DNA of 64,000 bases from Polytrichum commune (Eukaryota > Streptophyta > Polytrichopsida > Polytrichales > Polytrichaceae), in assembly GCA_950295325.1 (NCBI GenBank), contig OX485807.1, positions 13,915,001-13,979,000 of the forward strand, written 5' to 3'. A model generated the notes under the pieces. It had not been told where the DNA came from, made no database searches, and was given only the letters and a program-made list of their open reading frames with translations. Below are positions 31,021 to 44,035 of this stretch, piece after piece. Made by a program: the position numbers and the translations under genes. Each line of letters starts with the position of its first letter. The stretch's first letter is position 1.

Positions 31021-32629
31021 CTAGTCTAATCTAATACTTAAGGCGATAATACAAAGGGGGTTAGATAAAATAAAAATGCCTCATATAGAAACAAGTGGGT
31101 GCATCATGCGTTGTCAACCTATCATTACTAGTCCAGTTATTTTTAAGAAATTAACATGGGCGGACATTAAATACCCCCTCACGAACTTTCGGGGGTCTCA
31201 AATTTGGGCTAGGGCAACCCTCTAAAGAAATTTCTGAACCCGATCGAAAATTGTTGCCCATCCCGCCCAACTTCGAAAAAAAACATTGCTCTTGCATTCT
31301 TGAAGGCTGCTTGACTACAAATCCCATATTGAGTGCACTTCACCTTCAAGGTCTAAAATCCAATATATATGTGCACTTCCAATTAGTGAATAAGCAATTG
31401 ATTGGGATTTCATTCCGGAAGTGAAACCATCAATGAAGCACGTAATTAACTTGGAGGTCAAAAACATTACAAAATCCTCATTAACATTGAGGTTATAATT
31501 TTGTGACTTACCATTTAAAATAATCTTTGTCATCCTAATGATAGATTAATGCAAATGTTCATAAGATGACCAAAATGAAACAATGAACATAGAATATAAA
31601 ACATACAACAACAATATTTTATTTTATTTTATTTTTAGGTAATATAATATAAGGTATAAATAAATGATATGTTATGTTATTTGGAATTAGACTTGTGGGA
31701 CAACATTATGGATGGGGTATACTCAGAAAATCATAAGTTTCTGATTATAGCCTATCTGAAATATTGTAATATATTATCCTCATCACATATTGTACTATCT
31801 TTAAAATCACATAGTGTATATTGATTATTTTCAAATAAATTCCATTATATGTTAATAATAATAATATATTTTTGAGTTCACCAATTTACCATAAGTTGAT
31901 ATATATTATTTTGACATATTATAAATGTTTGAGCAATCACACCCATGCAAAATAAATGAATTATGAACAAAAAAATGTCTATGACAACACATCATAATTA
32001 TATGTTGCACACGTTGATATCTTGTGATATTTATACAAAAAATAAGCATGTGGAAGTCAAAGCCACATCATGGCCTTGGAAACAACTCATGGAAGGTTAG
32101 AAAATAGGCTTAGAGCATCCAAGGCGCATCATTGCCCCTTGCCAACTAATTGATATTTACAAAATAGCTAGTAGTTCACAATAGCTATGAGGGAGAAAAT
32201 AGGTCTAATACATGCCAGCTCAGAGGCATTTCACTAAAGTAAGCTCCATCTGAGCTTCTAGATGGACTCATCCGATTTTTGTTACCAGATGACTTTACTT
32301 GAGTGCCACGAATCCCCGGCTGCGTGCAATTAGGTTGCGTTTGCAAATTGGGTGCCATTTTACCCATGTAAACTGTCTTGAGACAAAATGACATCACAAG
32401 AATCTTATAAGTTTGTTGATTGATCTGCATGGCAATACAGAGTGCATTTTGTTATTGTGGTAACAAATATCCAAAAGAGAGTGGAATGTCGATAAACTAG
32501 CATGGGGTAACTTTATTGCACGTGTTTATGTAGGTATCTCTCATAACTTAGGGATGATTCAACTTGAGATATACTAATGATTCAGTGAAAGTGTTATATT
32601 CATTCAACTACTTGTGTTGGCAAGTAAGG
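31021..32629. other. Very AT-rich intergenic DNA, nothing recognised
   Basis: Long A/T-rich stretch (especially 31540-32050) with no gene or structured repeat. Confidence 0.55.
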
Positions 32630-33000
32630 TATGGGGCTCTAGTGTGAGCACTTCCAACCCCACATGCAACTTTGACCGTTGGATCGAATCGCGAAAGAGG
32701 CTCATATGGTTAGCACTTCCTAATCACAAAGATTGTCAATCTAGTAAGACCCATAATCAAGATTGAGATGCAAAAGTTAGAGCAAGCTAAAGTGAGGATT
32801 CTCTCGATTCTCTTCAAGTGATCACAGAGGCCCTCCAAATTGTGTAAAATCGTTGAACCCAAAATGGTTAATATTTGTTGAACACCGACAATAGAATCTC
32901 ATTGTAACACTTGTCTTTTCGGTGTTCATTTTTAATTACATACTATGCCATATACTTGCCATATGTCGCTTAAATCTAAAGATGTTCAACTCTTAACTCC
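32630..33000 (+). mobile_element. SINE-like repeat with family R-type tail
   Basis: Head 'ggggctctagtgtgagcacttcc', 'catatggttagcacttcc', 'aagattgagatgcaaaagtt'; then 'gtgatcacagaggccctcca' and a tail that merges with the tandem duplication beginning at 32921. Confidence 0.55.
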
Positions 33001-33576
33001 CAAAGGTCCAATTCCAAATCTCCCCACAATTCTTTGAAAAAGTGCATCTCAATTCAACACTTTAATAAAGAAAACTTGTATCTCTACTGGTGGATTTGAT
33101 TATACAGATGACATGTCTATAAAGTTAAAGTTATCCAACAAACATTACAGCCGTCCACGTATCCCGATACAAAAGATTATAACATGAACATGTACGCTCA
33201 TATATAGACAATCAAAAATGATTCTAAGTGATTGTCCAGACCCCACATTATAGGTGTTCATTTTTAATTACATACTATGCCATATACTTGCCATATGTCG
33301 CTTAAATCTAAAGATGTTCAACTCTTAACTCCTAAAGACCCAATTCCAAATCTCCCCACAATTCTTTGAAAAAGTGCATCTCAATTCAACACTCTAATAA
33401 AGAAAACTTGTATCTCTACTGGTGGATTTGATTATACAGATGACATGTCTATAAAGTTAAAGTTATCCAACAAACATTACAGCTGTCCACGTGTCCCGAT
33501 TCAAAAGATTATAACATGAACATGTACACTAATATACATACAGGCAAAAATGATTCTCTACGTGATTGCCCAACCC
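32921..33576. repeat. 332-bp tandem duplication
   Basis: Copy one starts at 32921 and copy two at 33253, both with ggtgttcatttttaattaca. They are almost identical for about 290 bp (for example 'tgccatatgtcgcttaaatc', 'tttgattatacagatgacat') and differ at their ends. Low divergence implies a recent event. Confidence 0.9.
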
Positions 33577-34042
33577 CCCCCCCCCCAAAAAAAAGGTTAA
33601 AACAAATTACCACATAACTTGGCCCGCATAATACCTTAAAAAAGGTCTTTGTTTCTTTGTTTTTCTCCTTCCTTTTTCTTCTTCTTTTCTTTTCTTTATG
33701 GACCACTTTTTGAGTCACCATTGTTTCTCTTTCTTTCATGATTTGATGAGGTACATGATGATTGGCTCGCAAAGTTTTACCAACTCACAACAATTGTCCG
33801 ACACGCACTACCACTACCGGATTGTTGACTCCATGATGAGAGTCTCTGAAACTCTTTTTTTCTTTTTGCATTTTCTCTGACTTGGAAAGTCCACAATAAC
33901 TGTTGAAGACTGGCTGAATCTCATGGACTCTAGAAAAGTTTGTATTTATTGTATTGCTTCATTATTTACGGTGAATGCAGCTATACATGTTGCCGTAGAC
34001 ACCTTTTGCAATACAACATACATGATCTTATCCTCAGGCAGC
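33577..34042. other. Intergenic DNA, nothing recognised
   Basis: Starts with a C run and A run (33577-33594) and a CT-rich stretch; no gene seen. Confidence 0.5.
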
Positions 34043-34410
34043 GTAACATGGGTCATTATTGGTACATGTTGATTAGAACTAAGATAACGGTAGTTTAGAA
34101 TGAGTTTAAAGTAAAAGCATAGAGTTCGTTCTGTTTGTACCAAGTGTAATAAAACTTTAATTCTTTATTGGAAATTACTTTGGCATGAACCACCCAATCA
34201 CGAGATAAGATAAAAGACATGTTGCTTACTCTTGTGCAAGAGTCCTTTATATATCTCTCCACCATGCCCGGGTGTCTAAAGTTTAACCGAAGTAAAAGCA
34301 TGTTCATTATTAGCAAATATAATGAACTCTATGCTGTTACTTTGAACTCATTCTAGACTACCATTATTTTTAGTTCTAGTCAACATGTACCAATAATGGC
34401 CCATGTTACA
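34043..34410. mobile_element. Inverted-repeat element with ~100-bp arms
   Basis: The left arm 34043-34147 (gtaacatgggtcattattgg … aaagtaaaagcatagagttc) is complementary to the right arm about 34310-34410 (gaactctatgctgttacttt … ccaataatggcccatgttac). A ~160-bp middle separates them. Probably a MITE. Confidence 0.8.
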
Positions 34411-34615
34411 GTCAGTGTCCAGGGAGATTTTTGGGTGTGATCGGTCAAAATCGTAGTGTTTCCAAGTCCAAACGGTTACATGTTGTGATCTTGTAGATTT
34501 TCTTTATTGATTTGAAATAGATTCCATAGATTCCTCTTAAATGATGAGTAAATTTTTTTGAAGTTTTGAACTTCATTTGGTTATCTCTCAATCTCAACCG
34601 GATCATCTGAAATTA

Positions 34616-34934
34616 CACTAAATATGATATTTAATGTTTGATATACTAAATACGAACGCACACACTAAACGTCAATAGCCTTATGAAAGTAAGTAACATT
34701 AAATGTGAACTCAAACACTAAATATCAACTATGGTAATATGTGGAAGTTACATGTTTGTATCTAGTGTTAGTAAGGATATGAAAAAAATAAAATAACAAT
34801 GATAAAAGAGAATTCCAAAATATCTTCTAGCATATCTTCTAACACTAATTGTCAAGGAATTAAAAATTAATGTTGAGCAGGGTAGGGTGATAACAACATT
34901 AAATATAATCAAACACTAAATATCATATTTAGTG
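34616..34934. mobile_element. CACTAAAT-family MITE
   Basis: Left end CACTAAATATGATATTTAAT, right end is the palindrome CACTAAAT…ATTTAGTG at 34914-34934. TA flanks both ends (34614-34615 and 34935-34936). Length is ~319 bp. Confidence 0.8.
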
Positions 34935-34937
34935 TAG

Positions 34938-36470
34938 TGGTTGGTTCTCTTCGTTCATTGTCCTCAGTTCCTGCACTTGGCTGCTAGGTAATTTTTGTTT
35001 TGGGACATGGGTAGGTTAACACCTCATTTTAGGGTTTAGAACTTTGGCACTCAAAGTTTCGAGTTGCTCAACTCTTCCTATCCCTCAAAGTTTGTATCCA
35101 TCTAGAATATATTTTAAGACTCATGTTCAAGCGACAAATTGCAAGGATGAACCATATTCATTTGGTATGACTTGAGTGATTTTATATGTTCATTTTATCA
35201 ATATATTTAGAATAAAATTTGTTTTATTTCAAAATATATTTCATAATCGTTTGACAAGTAAATGTTTTAGAGAATGCTGTTGAACTTGTCCAGAAATTTG
35301 TATTGAAATTTCTCAAAAATTTCTCAAAAAGTTAGGCAAGATGGTAATCAATTAACCATCGTTGGAACTAACAGCCCCTAGGGTTAAATGTAGAGGTTTC
35401 TTAACATCATGAAATTATTACACAAGCATATATATATATAAATAATAAAATCCAAGTGAGAAACATGATTTGAGAAATGAACTCTGTTATTTGGAGTCAA
35501 GGTGAATATTACTACAAGGATCACGTGGTCGAGCACTTTACAAGGTGGAAATGGTGCATATTACCAGTCTACTTCTACAGTATTATGTAGTATACTACAG
35601 TGGAAAGAGACCAATGGTGACACCCACCCACAATGCGGCGTTAACTTGGAAAAGATTGCATACAATCAAAATGATTGCAGTCATCATGTCCACCCAAAAA
35701 AGAAGCCCCCAAATTAAAGAGCTTACGTCAACGCCTGTCACCGCTCAGAGGGCAACGTACCTAGGCATGCACAACTATGGCAAGGAGACTAGTCAAAGTT
35801 TTCATACTCTGGACTTCACCACTCCCAAGTAGCTGGCCTAGCCACCAAAACCACTCATGATGCACACATTAAGGTTGTTAACCAATTTATGGATCACTTT
35901 GAAGTAGCTATGCTTACAGTGAAATATCAAGAGGCCATAAAATGAGAGACCGAACTCAATAAGGTATACTAAATATTCCTATCAATGTAGGCCACAATAA
36001 TAATAATCCTCACCACAACAACCATCTTTGAGATTACTTGAGCTCCTCAAATGAGCTCAAAAGTGGATACCCACCATGGGAATCATCTTTGAGCTCACTT
36101 GAGGTCCTCAAACTTGGAACACTTTTATCACATTTGAAAGATGTTATGTAAGTGATAGTGGGACTTTATTTCAACACTAATTTTGTGCATCTCACTAGAA
36201 ACCTGAACATATAGTGAGGTTACCCAATTGTGCGAGAAATTACATTGGCACAAGAATGACTTCGACCACTTTCTCCCACTTTTGTGCGAAGATATTGAAC
36301 ACAGTGGCATGGTCCAATGGATGACCACATGATCCTTGTAGTGTATCCTCTAAATTTGTGAAGAGAAAATTTAGGGGCAAAGTTTGCTAAATGGGTTAGC
36401 CCCCAACTCCATCATTGAAATATTACCAAATGTCTTGTGTATATGTGCACACTTCCAACAAAATAATCTT
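34938..36470. other. Intergenic DNA, no gene recognised
   Basis: An open frame at 35545-35832 (95 codons) has no recognisable domain; it may be a retroelement relic. A short (TA)n lies near 35431-35441. Confidence 0.45.
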
Positions 36471-36473
36471 GAA

Positions 36474-36640
36474 CATAACATTATTTAGGTCCATAATAAT
36501 GTTATGTGGGACTGACGGTATTCCATAGAATAAACTTGGATATTTCCCACATTCCGACTAAATGTGGGAAATATCCAAGAATATTCCATGAAATACTGTC
36601 AATCCTACAAAACATTGTTATGGATCTGAATAATGTTATG
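36474..36640. mobile_element. Near-complete hairpin element (~80-bp arms, tiny loop)
   Basis: The left arm includes 'cataacattatttaggtcca' and 'ggatatttcccacatt'; the right arm mirrors it ('aatgtgggaaatatcc', 'tggatctgaataatgttatg'). The loop is only about 7 bases (ccgacta). A transcript would fold into one long imperfect hairpin. Confidence 0.85.
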
Positions 36641-37980
36641 AATTTAACTATTCTAAAACAAATGATTATTCAAATGCCATTCATAACTTGGTGAAAATGT
36701 ACTTATTGTTTGTTCAAAAGTTTCTTAAGGAAAAATGCTATCCATATGCCACACTTTCGGATCACATTATGCAGTTTTCTATAAGATTTAATATTTTGGG
36801 ATCCAAGGGTGACTTAAGCACCATCTCATTTAAAGTATTTAAAAGTTTGGGCATGACATTTCAAAATCTTCAAGTTCATGAATTTCTCAACTCATCAAAT
36901 ACGAAGTGATAATTTCATCACTTGTATTCTTTTGTATATGATGTCTTGTGATAAGGTTTCTGCTCTCACTTAAACTAAACCAAGGAAGCAATTCAGGATA
37001 TTAGGTTTGAGAGAAGATTGATCTAGTGTTTATAGAGATTAACGTCACATTGGTTTAAGGTTTCTAATAACAATTTGTGGTATTTTACTTCTTCATTTCT
37101 TTCTCATCAAGTTCATATCACACTCTTAACGGTTTGTTTGTGCTATCTTTGTTGTGTATGGTTCTGTTATATATGTGGACTCCTATCACTAGCTCTAGTT
37201 TCATGTTCTACTTCCACTGTGGAGATCCAAAGCTTGGTAAGTAGTCAATGGCTCATAGTCAAGACAAAGTCCAAGGTAATGTCTTTGAGTAACTGCATAA
37301 TCTTCAATTGCCATGAATCAAGCTTGAGATAATCTCACAATTGAGTTCTTTTAATCAACTTACAATCATCATGCAAGTCTCCGTACATTATAATCACCAC
37401 CTTCATCTTCAGGTAGTTATGGCAAATCAACTCAAGAAATTGCCCACGCATGTTGATACAAAAGCAATGCATAAACAAGTCATGCTATAACCTTTGATAC
37501 ATGCATTAATATGTTAGATACTAGTCAAATCACAAGCATTGGTTATAGACGTATTTCAATGAGGTATTAAAAGTTTTCTTCTTTTCAAGATATTATTTTG
37601 TTTTTTGCAGCCATTAGCCTACACTGAGTATCACTAGGCCTCGTTATTCTTGTATATAGACTCTCTATGTAAGCTATTGTTGGCAAGGTCCAATAGACCT
37701 ACTTAGGCTATAATCTCACCACAAGGTTTACCACACGGTAACGCCTTTCACTCCCTTAACTCACTCCAGACCTTTGCCACGGCTACAGCTTGTCGAGTTC
37801 ATCTCATTATTACTTAGCCCAATGCATGTCAAGTTTCTTTATGTTCCTTCCTCCTTTGCCAATTGTCCTTCTTAAACTCTAATGACTCTTCATCTCTGTT
37901 GATAAGCTCACTTCCATTTGTTCTCCAAAGGCTATTGCCCTTCCTGTGGCAAATGATCTCCACTTCTTCTTCACAAGCTA
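36641..37980. other. Intergenic DNA, nothing recognised
   Basis: Only short open frames; no domain or repeat could be supported. Confidence 0.5.
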
Positions 37981-38512
37981 ATGGGGCATTCCCACCTGAC
38001 TTTAGTTAAGACCCAAAGTATTTCCTAAAAACCGGGTAAAGCTCCCTCGGTTATAGCGGAGGCATCCGACTATCCCAATGCACCTACAAGAACTTGCTCC
38101 GGAGATTTTCAAGTAGGTTTTAGTTAAGCAGCTTTCACACATGTTCATGGTTTTATCTACCAAGCAATGAATGTTGGGTAGTTTTTGTCCCATCCCCAAA
38201 TGCCTTACTACTCACCTATCTTACCATCGGTTTTTGTTAATGAAGCTCCTCGTGCCCTCATAGCTAAGACTAAAAAGCAACCAATCACATGGGTGGGAGG
38301 CGACACTTTTAAAGTTCCTATATTCTTGCCTCATGTTTAGGTACCGATGGGAGGGTCGGTGGTTGAGGCTTAAAACCTCCACTTTTAAGCCATGCCACAT
38401 CATTTGCCACCTAGGCTTGGCACTAAAAAGAGCCGTATGTGTGAACCCTAGATAACTAAAACCGCTTTTAGACTAAAACTACTTCTAACTAATGTCAGGT
38501 GGGAATGCCCCA
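37981..38512. mobile_element. Non-autonomous DNA element with inverted ends (~530 bp)
   Basis: Left end atggggcattcccacctgac then tttagtta; right end taactaatgtcaggtgggaa then tgccccat. No coding sequence inside that I recognise. Only one copy is seen in this window. Confidence 0.8.
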
Positions 38513-38715
38513 TAAGTGAGATAACATGCCTATCTCACAAACCTATCAACCTCTCTTTATCATTCTTTACTCTTCCAAGCTTTGTGCTCAATCTCTTCCC
38601 CTTAGGTCCATTACCAAACTTGTTTCATTCAAACAATGCACTTACGGCTCAATAAGTTAATGTTCTTCAAGTTGTTGCTCTTATAATTACTTTCTTAATC
38701 ACAATGCTAACGAGT

Positions 38716-39107
38716 AAGGTAGGGGTGGCAATTTCCGTCCAAATTCCAGATGTGCCTAGTTGGGATGCTGAAACTATTTTTTTTTTATAAATTTTGAGCG
38801 CTCCACAAAGCTGGTGCAAGAGCAACTATGAAAAAATCAAAATTTTCTAGCACGTCTATGATTTCCTACAATTTTTTAAAAGGAAACATTGTAGAGTGAC
38901 CAACACTCGCACATAGGGTACGTGGTATATCCACAGGCTGGATTTCTAAAACCGACCGCTGACAGCCAATGAAACGTTGGCAGTGCTGTGAATGGTAAAA
39001 GCACCTTGATAGGTGCTTTTGTAAACCCAGGTAAAAGCACCTAGATAGGTGCTTCCAACCCTAGGGGTCGACTTTAGGACCCGCACGGAAATTGCCACCC
39101 CTACCTT
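38716..39107. mobile_element. MITE with 23-bp inverted ends and AGT target duplication
   Basis: The left end begins AAGGTAGGGGTGGCAATTTC and the right end is its mirror (ACGGAAATTGCCACCCCTAC then CTT). The trinucleotide AGT lies directly outside both ends (38713-38715 and 39108-39110). The interior also holds the direct repeat 'taaaagcacctagataggtgcttt'-like near 38996 and 39031. Confidence 0.85.
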
Positions 39108-39110
39108 AGT

Positions 39111-41214
39111 CACTCTCAGCAACTCTTGTTTCTTTAAACTTCTCACTTGACCTTCATATTCAATGGCCTCTTCAACATGTTGATGCCTTATAGACCATTG
39201 CACTCATATTAATTATTATATCATTCATAATGTTAATTAGTATGCATTCTTGATAGACTTTACTCATCTAAGTTCCTTACTTTGTTGTCTCTTCTTTGGG
39301 CTATCACCGAGAACTTATTTATCTACCTTTGACTTTAACTCCTACAACCTTCAATTGCTCTCTCTCACAATTTCAACATACTACTTGCTCATATCGACAC
39401 TAACAACCATTGCTCATACGCATTCCACAAACCTCACTTACTTCGAACTATGGAGTACAACTATTAGAATTCCTATTCACACCACAATACTTACTCACAA
39501 TATCACAATTAAAATAACTCAAGAATCCGAATTACTCATTTTTAGAAGTCTATTGCTCATTCTTCAAGTTTCATACTTGAGATTTAGCCTATTAACTACT
39601 CTCCCAATCTCAATTATTGGGAATCGGTATTCAAAAAGTCTATTGCTACACTATGCCGAATTTCCACTTGATGGAAAAGAGCATGCCTTCTTCTTGGGCA
39701 AGCTCCTTCTTGTAGAGCCAACTATAGCCTCCATATCTTACATCGGATGACAAAACAACCACCAAGTTTTGGATGAAAGACAAGAAAACTTAAAAATCAC
39801 CCACTCCACGGGTAGATCTCTTAGTGCATTTGAAAAACGACGTGCGGCATAATATAGAGAGGATTAAAATCATTTGAAATAAAAATTATAAAGGAATTCC
39901 AAATAATGAAGGGGCCATTAAATGTAGACAATCCCATTATAAGTAAGTTAGAAGGACATAAAACGTGGGCCATTAGTTTTTTGTAAAATTAATATAGGGG
40001 CTGAAGATAAGGATCCTAGCTAGAAGGTATGTTTAGTATGGTATGTAAATGGGTTTAGGACTCACGGGGATGGATGATAATTGGGATTTCCATCTGTCCA
40101 AAAATGGATTAAAAGGAATATAGAGTACAAAAAATTACAGTGACTTGGACAATATAAGTAATGGAAGGGTGCAAACAAATGGGCCATTTTTAAAATTTAA
40201 GTAATTATAGGGAGGCTTTAATTAAGCCCTTGAAGGTAAATAGCCCCAAAACAAAAAAAACCCCAACCGCACGTGGTGCACAAAAATGCCTTAGAGTGAT
40301 ATACCCGTGACCCACTCACACTAGGCAATAGCCATAAATGTGGCTTACACGCCTCTTTAGTTGAAGTTCCAAACAAGTTCATGAAATGTGCACCTTGCCA
40401 ACTACATGCACAATGTCTCCACAATGTTTTCTCCATGAAGGATAGACATTCCATCCCTTCCACCTTTAGCTATGAACCCACATAAAATATACTACCTACT
40501 CAACAAAGGCGGTACAAACTTCTAGGTGACACCCTGGGGGGTGGACTCTTCATTGGATACCTAAGTGACATGCCGGGTAACTATGAAATTAAACCCCCTG
40601 TATATGGGAATTTCATGGAAATAAACAAATGTATACATACTGATGGCATGCTAGAAAATGGATTCATGTATTTATACTAATCTTTTCAATTTTCATGTAA
40701 TAAATGCCTCCATTACATCTACAAAATGTAAATTACGACTTAAATAGGCCATTATTACATATGAAAGTCCTTGAACAAATCTTCATCCACAGCATGTAAC
40801 TCAACAACTGCACCAAACAAACAAAGATTAGAGCACAATCTGGAGAGCAAAACGCAAGGGAGCATGTGTTTTCCAAGAGCCTCCAATTCGTGAAAACCTA
40901 GACCAAATGCAAACCCTTACAAGAATGGACAGGGTAGTCATGACAACAACGGATGGAAATGTGAATTGGATGAAACAAACACATCTCTTGTCAAATTTTC
41001 CTCTAAACCTTAGGCCCCCTTTTGTACATCTATCTTTGCTTCAAAATTCTTAATGTCCTTCTTAAATGTACACACTAGAAAAGAAAAGAAAAACCACCTC
41101 TCCCGTACATATACAATGTACTCTAATGCCTCAAATTATATTCCTTCTTACACTCACGTTAGTTCATACGTCGTATGCAGAGTCCACCCCTTAAGGGTGA
41201 CACCCATGTCCAAT
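39111..41214. other. Intergenic DNA, no gene recognised
   Basis: A 166-codon open frame at 39250-39750 begins at TTG and has a low-complexity Ile/Leu/Thr/Ser composition; I do not call it a gene. The rest is AT-rich. Confidence 0.5.
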
Positions 41215-41367
41215 CAATCCACTTCTCCTAGGGTACTAAGTACGAGATTGGTACAAAATGATTGGCATGTCCAAATCGAAGGCGTTTCCTCATAATCTTG
41301 GAGCTTATATGAATACCGCATAGATCATCAATCTAAATGATCATATAGATACCCCCCCCCCCCTTGT

Positions 41368-41415
<48 letters not shown>

Positions 41416-41580
41416 GACTAGTGAAAGTATAATTACTAAACTTTGAGCATGTAACCCAATCTCTTTTATACAAAATTATACCATTTTGGTGTTTGTTCTT
41501 AAACCCACACTTAGCCCACACACAGACACAACTTAGATATCAATGTCCAATTAAGATAAGTAACCAAATTAAACATGCTT
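41215..41580 (+). mobile_element. Dispersed repeat, family R, with GTT microsatellite
   Basis: Starts 'tccacttctcctagggtact', followed by 'cctcataatcttggagctta' and 'gatcatatagatac', a C run (41351-41363), a (GTT)n of about 15 units (41370-41415), then 'tttggtgtttgttcttaaac' and 'cttagatatcaatgtccaat'. Confidence 0.65.
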
Positions 41581-41897
41581 GCCGCACTGGTACTAGACAA
41601 TAGGTGTAGTCTTGCAAACCAAGTATATGGCAACATATTAAAAGAACGTCTGAATACCCAATACCGTTTTAAAGAACACATTGTGTGGCACCTGCACTCT
41701 AGTACCTAAACTAACTAAATATATGATTTCGTGTGGCATTAAAATTGATGTGCCATGTTAATCAATGGTCTTTGTGACTTGTGTCATGTAGCACCAAGTG
41801 CCATGTGACATCCTCTCTAGTGTTACCACCTAATGATTGCACACACAATCAATGTGGGTCAATGATGAATAGTGTGAGCCGCATTAAATAAGATATT

Positions 41898-42419
41898 TAG
41901 AGTTGCTTTGCAAATAGACCAAGAGCGGTAACCATGAAATTCTAAGGGCCCTTGAAAATTTTCTAGAGGCAATACCACGGAAAAAAAGGTATTTCATTTT
42001 GCAAATGAAGGGACCTGAAGCTCAGTGTAAAGTGAAAGTACACCATGTTGACGGACCGCAACATACATTCGGGTTCGGGTCCCCACCATGGCAATATAAT
42101 ATTTCTGATAGCCAATGATAGTTTAATGGATTGCCACGGCCTATTATACTAGTTTTACGTTAGACCCACCTGTTTTTGACAGGCTTGAATGCGATATCCA
42201 ACATATCATGAAATCTTCTACACTTCCTACCATGGAAGACGCCATGCAAATTTTTCTTCCATTCAAATTTCATTGGTCACTCATCAGGCCTTCAAGGTCT
42301 AGTGCGAAGTGAACTTGGACCGTCTTCGGGTTTCTCAACTAATAACATAATAATGTGTATATCATGGGTTAAGGGCCCTCAAGCTAGACTAGTGTAAAGT
42401 GGCCCTTAGTGTGGGGACT
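41898..42419 (+). mobile_element. Non-autonomous DNA transposon, family D2 copy 2 (diverged)
   Basis: Shares 'ggtctagtgcgaagtgaacttggaccgtcttcggg', here at 42297-42330, and a right end 'gtgtaaagtggcccttag' with the copy at 962-1414. Confidence 0.65.
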
Positions 42420-43929
42420 AAAGTTAAGAGTCACACAACATTCGCCGACTCCCGTGTGCGGTTTATCAACCAATTCAAATGTGGCTTCACAATAGATCCG
42501 CTATTCTAGATCAAAAGGAATCCGGTGTTGTGCTCCTTTCCACACAAAGGTCATGAAGCCATCACACAACACTTCCATGTGCCTAGATTTGTACGAACAT
42601 TATTTTTATGGACTAGTGGACTCCAAGAGAATCTTGCCACGGAGGATGAATGAGAGTCCAATCCTCAACATTTTGGATCATTATAGACACTATCACACTA
42701 AATATCGTATTCCATGGATGCTATATTCCAACTCTCATGAAGATGTCTTCACATAAGAATGCTTACTTTGTAGAATGTAAATGCTACGTGTTTGGACTAT
42801 ATATGTTGTATTGTCATATGGTGCCCGTGCATATAAGTTTGTGTATTGGCAAATTTGTACGTTAATTTTTAAATGTCCGAGAGGCCTAGACCAGGCCTCG
42901 CTATGCACAAAAACGTGTATTTGAGCTACAAACTTTCATTTGTAGCAAATAATGTCACAAGAGACCCTATTTATGATCAAGTTATTTTTTTCAAGTGGCA
43001 TTTTTTGAACCGATTAAATACCTTTTTGATATTGAAGATTTAGGTTCAAAATATTACAATATGAATGTCTTTGGATACAAATTTACATATTGTGTATTCT
43101 AGTCATCACCAATGACACTTATGAGCATGTTTTCAATTTATAGTTGACGTCAATTATAGTTCTGAATAAGATTTCAAGCCTGCGAATTTGAAAGAAAATG
43201 AATTCAAAGCTTGGTGGGCTCGTAGAAATTGTGTATATTTGTTGTACATTGAGTTGTGCCTATGTCCTTCAATAACAATTAATATGTAGTTTGAATATCA
43301 ATTGAAGTGTGGTATGTGTCTAACCTCGATGGCACCTCTATTGTGCACCCACGATAGATCAATAAATGGATGGAAGATGTGGGCACATAGAACGGCTTAG
43401 TATGTTGCCACATGATGTTTGCTATGCCGCCTCACTTTGCCCCTTCTAAGCCTTGGACCCTCATCTAGGCATGAGGCATCTAAAACCGATAAAATAAGAG
43501 AGTTTGCATTTGTTCAGTAGGAGTAGTAGTTGGAAGTTGTTTTTCCTTGAGAAGAGAAACAATTTCTAAGGAGAACGGGACAAAAAATATTTTAAGTAAA
43601 AAAAAAATTTATACGTATAACATATAGGAGAACACGTAGTCAATCCATAGGTTAACCCATAACCGCTCATCTAAATGCTACTTCTTGGCTACAACAGTTG
43701 TCAAAACTCTTATGAGGGTGACCAATCACAAGTCGCCATCACATAAACCTTAACTCCGTTCGCCCAAAAAATATAAATCTCATCCATGTCGGCAATACAA
43801 GTACCCTAGTGAGTAGTTAAATACACCTGGTCAACTATGGATGCCTCGACCTTAAAGGTCTTTGGTCCAATTTCCACCACTCAGCCGACAAGGTTGATTC
43901 ATTTTGCTACATCCTCATATAAAGTGCCC
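42420..43929. other. Intergenic DNA, nothing recognised
   Basis: No supportable gene; only short frames and AT-rich sequence. Confidence 0.5.
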
Positions 43930-44035
43930 TTTAATCTTATCCAAGTCATTTGAGATGAATGGACCACAAACCTATTAGGGGTTCAAATTTGTATGTTGGA
44001 TGGATGAGAAACTTAATACCCTATCGCCCTCGTGT
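43930..44035. mobile_element. MITE family M1, right-half fragment
   Basis: 'aagtcatttgagatgaatgg', 'ccacaaacctattaggggtt' and 'tatgttggatggatgagaaa' match the right half of the M1 copies at 11329 and 28908. No left half is present. Confidence 0.65.

Noticed and set aside
35545-35832. 95-codon plus-strand frame
   Set aside because: No domain or homology recognised; may be a retroelement relic but unsupported.
39250-39750. 166-codon open frame on the plus strand
   Set aside because: Begins at TTG, is Ile/Leu/Ser/Thr-rich low complexity, shows no domain, and lies in AT-rich repeat-filled DNA.
41333-41521. Polyglutamine-containing frame on the minus strand
   Set aside because: It is simply the (GTT)n microsatellite read in reverse.
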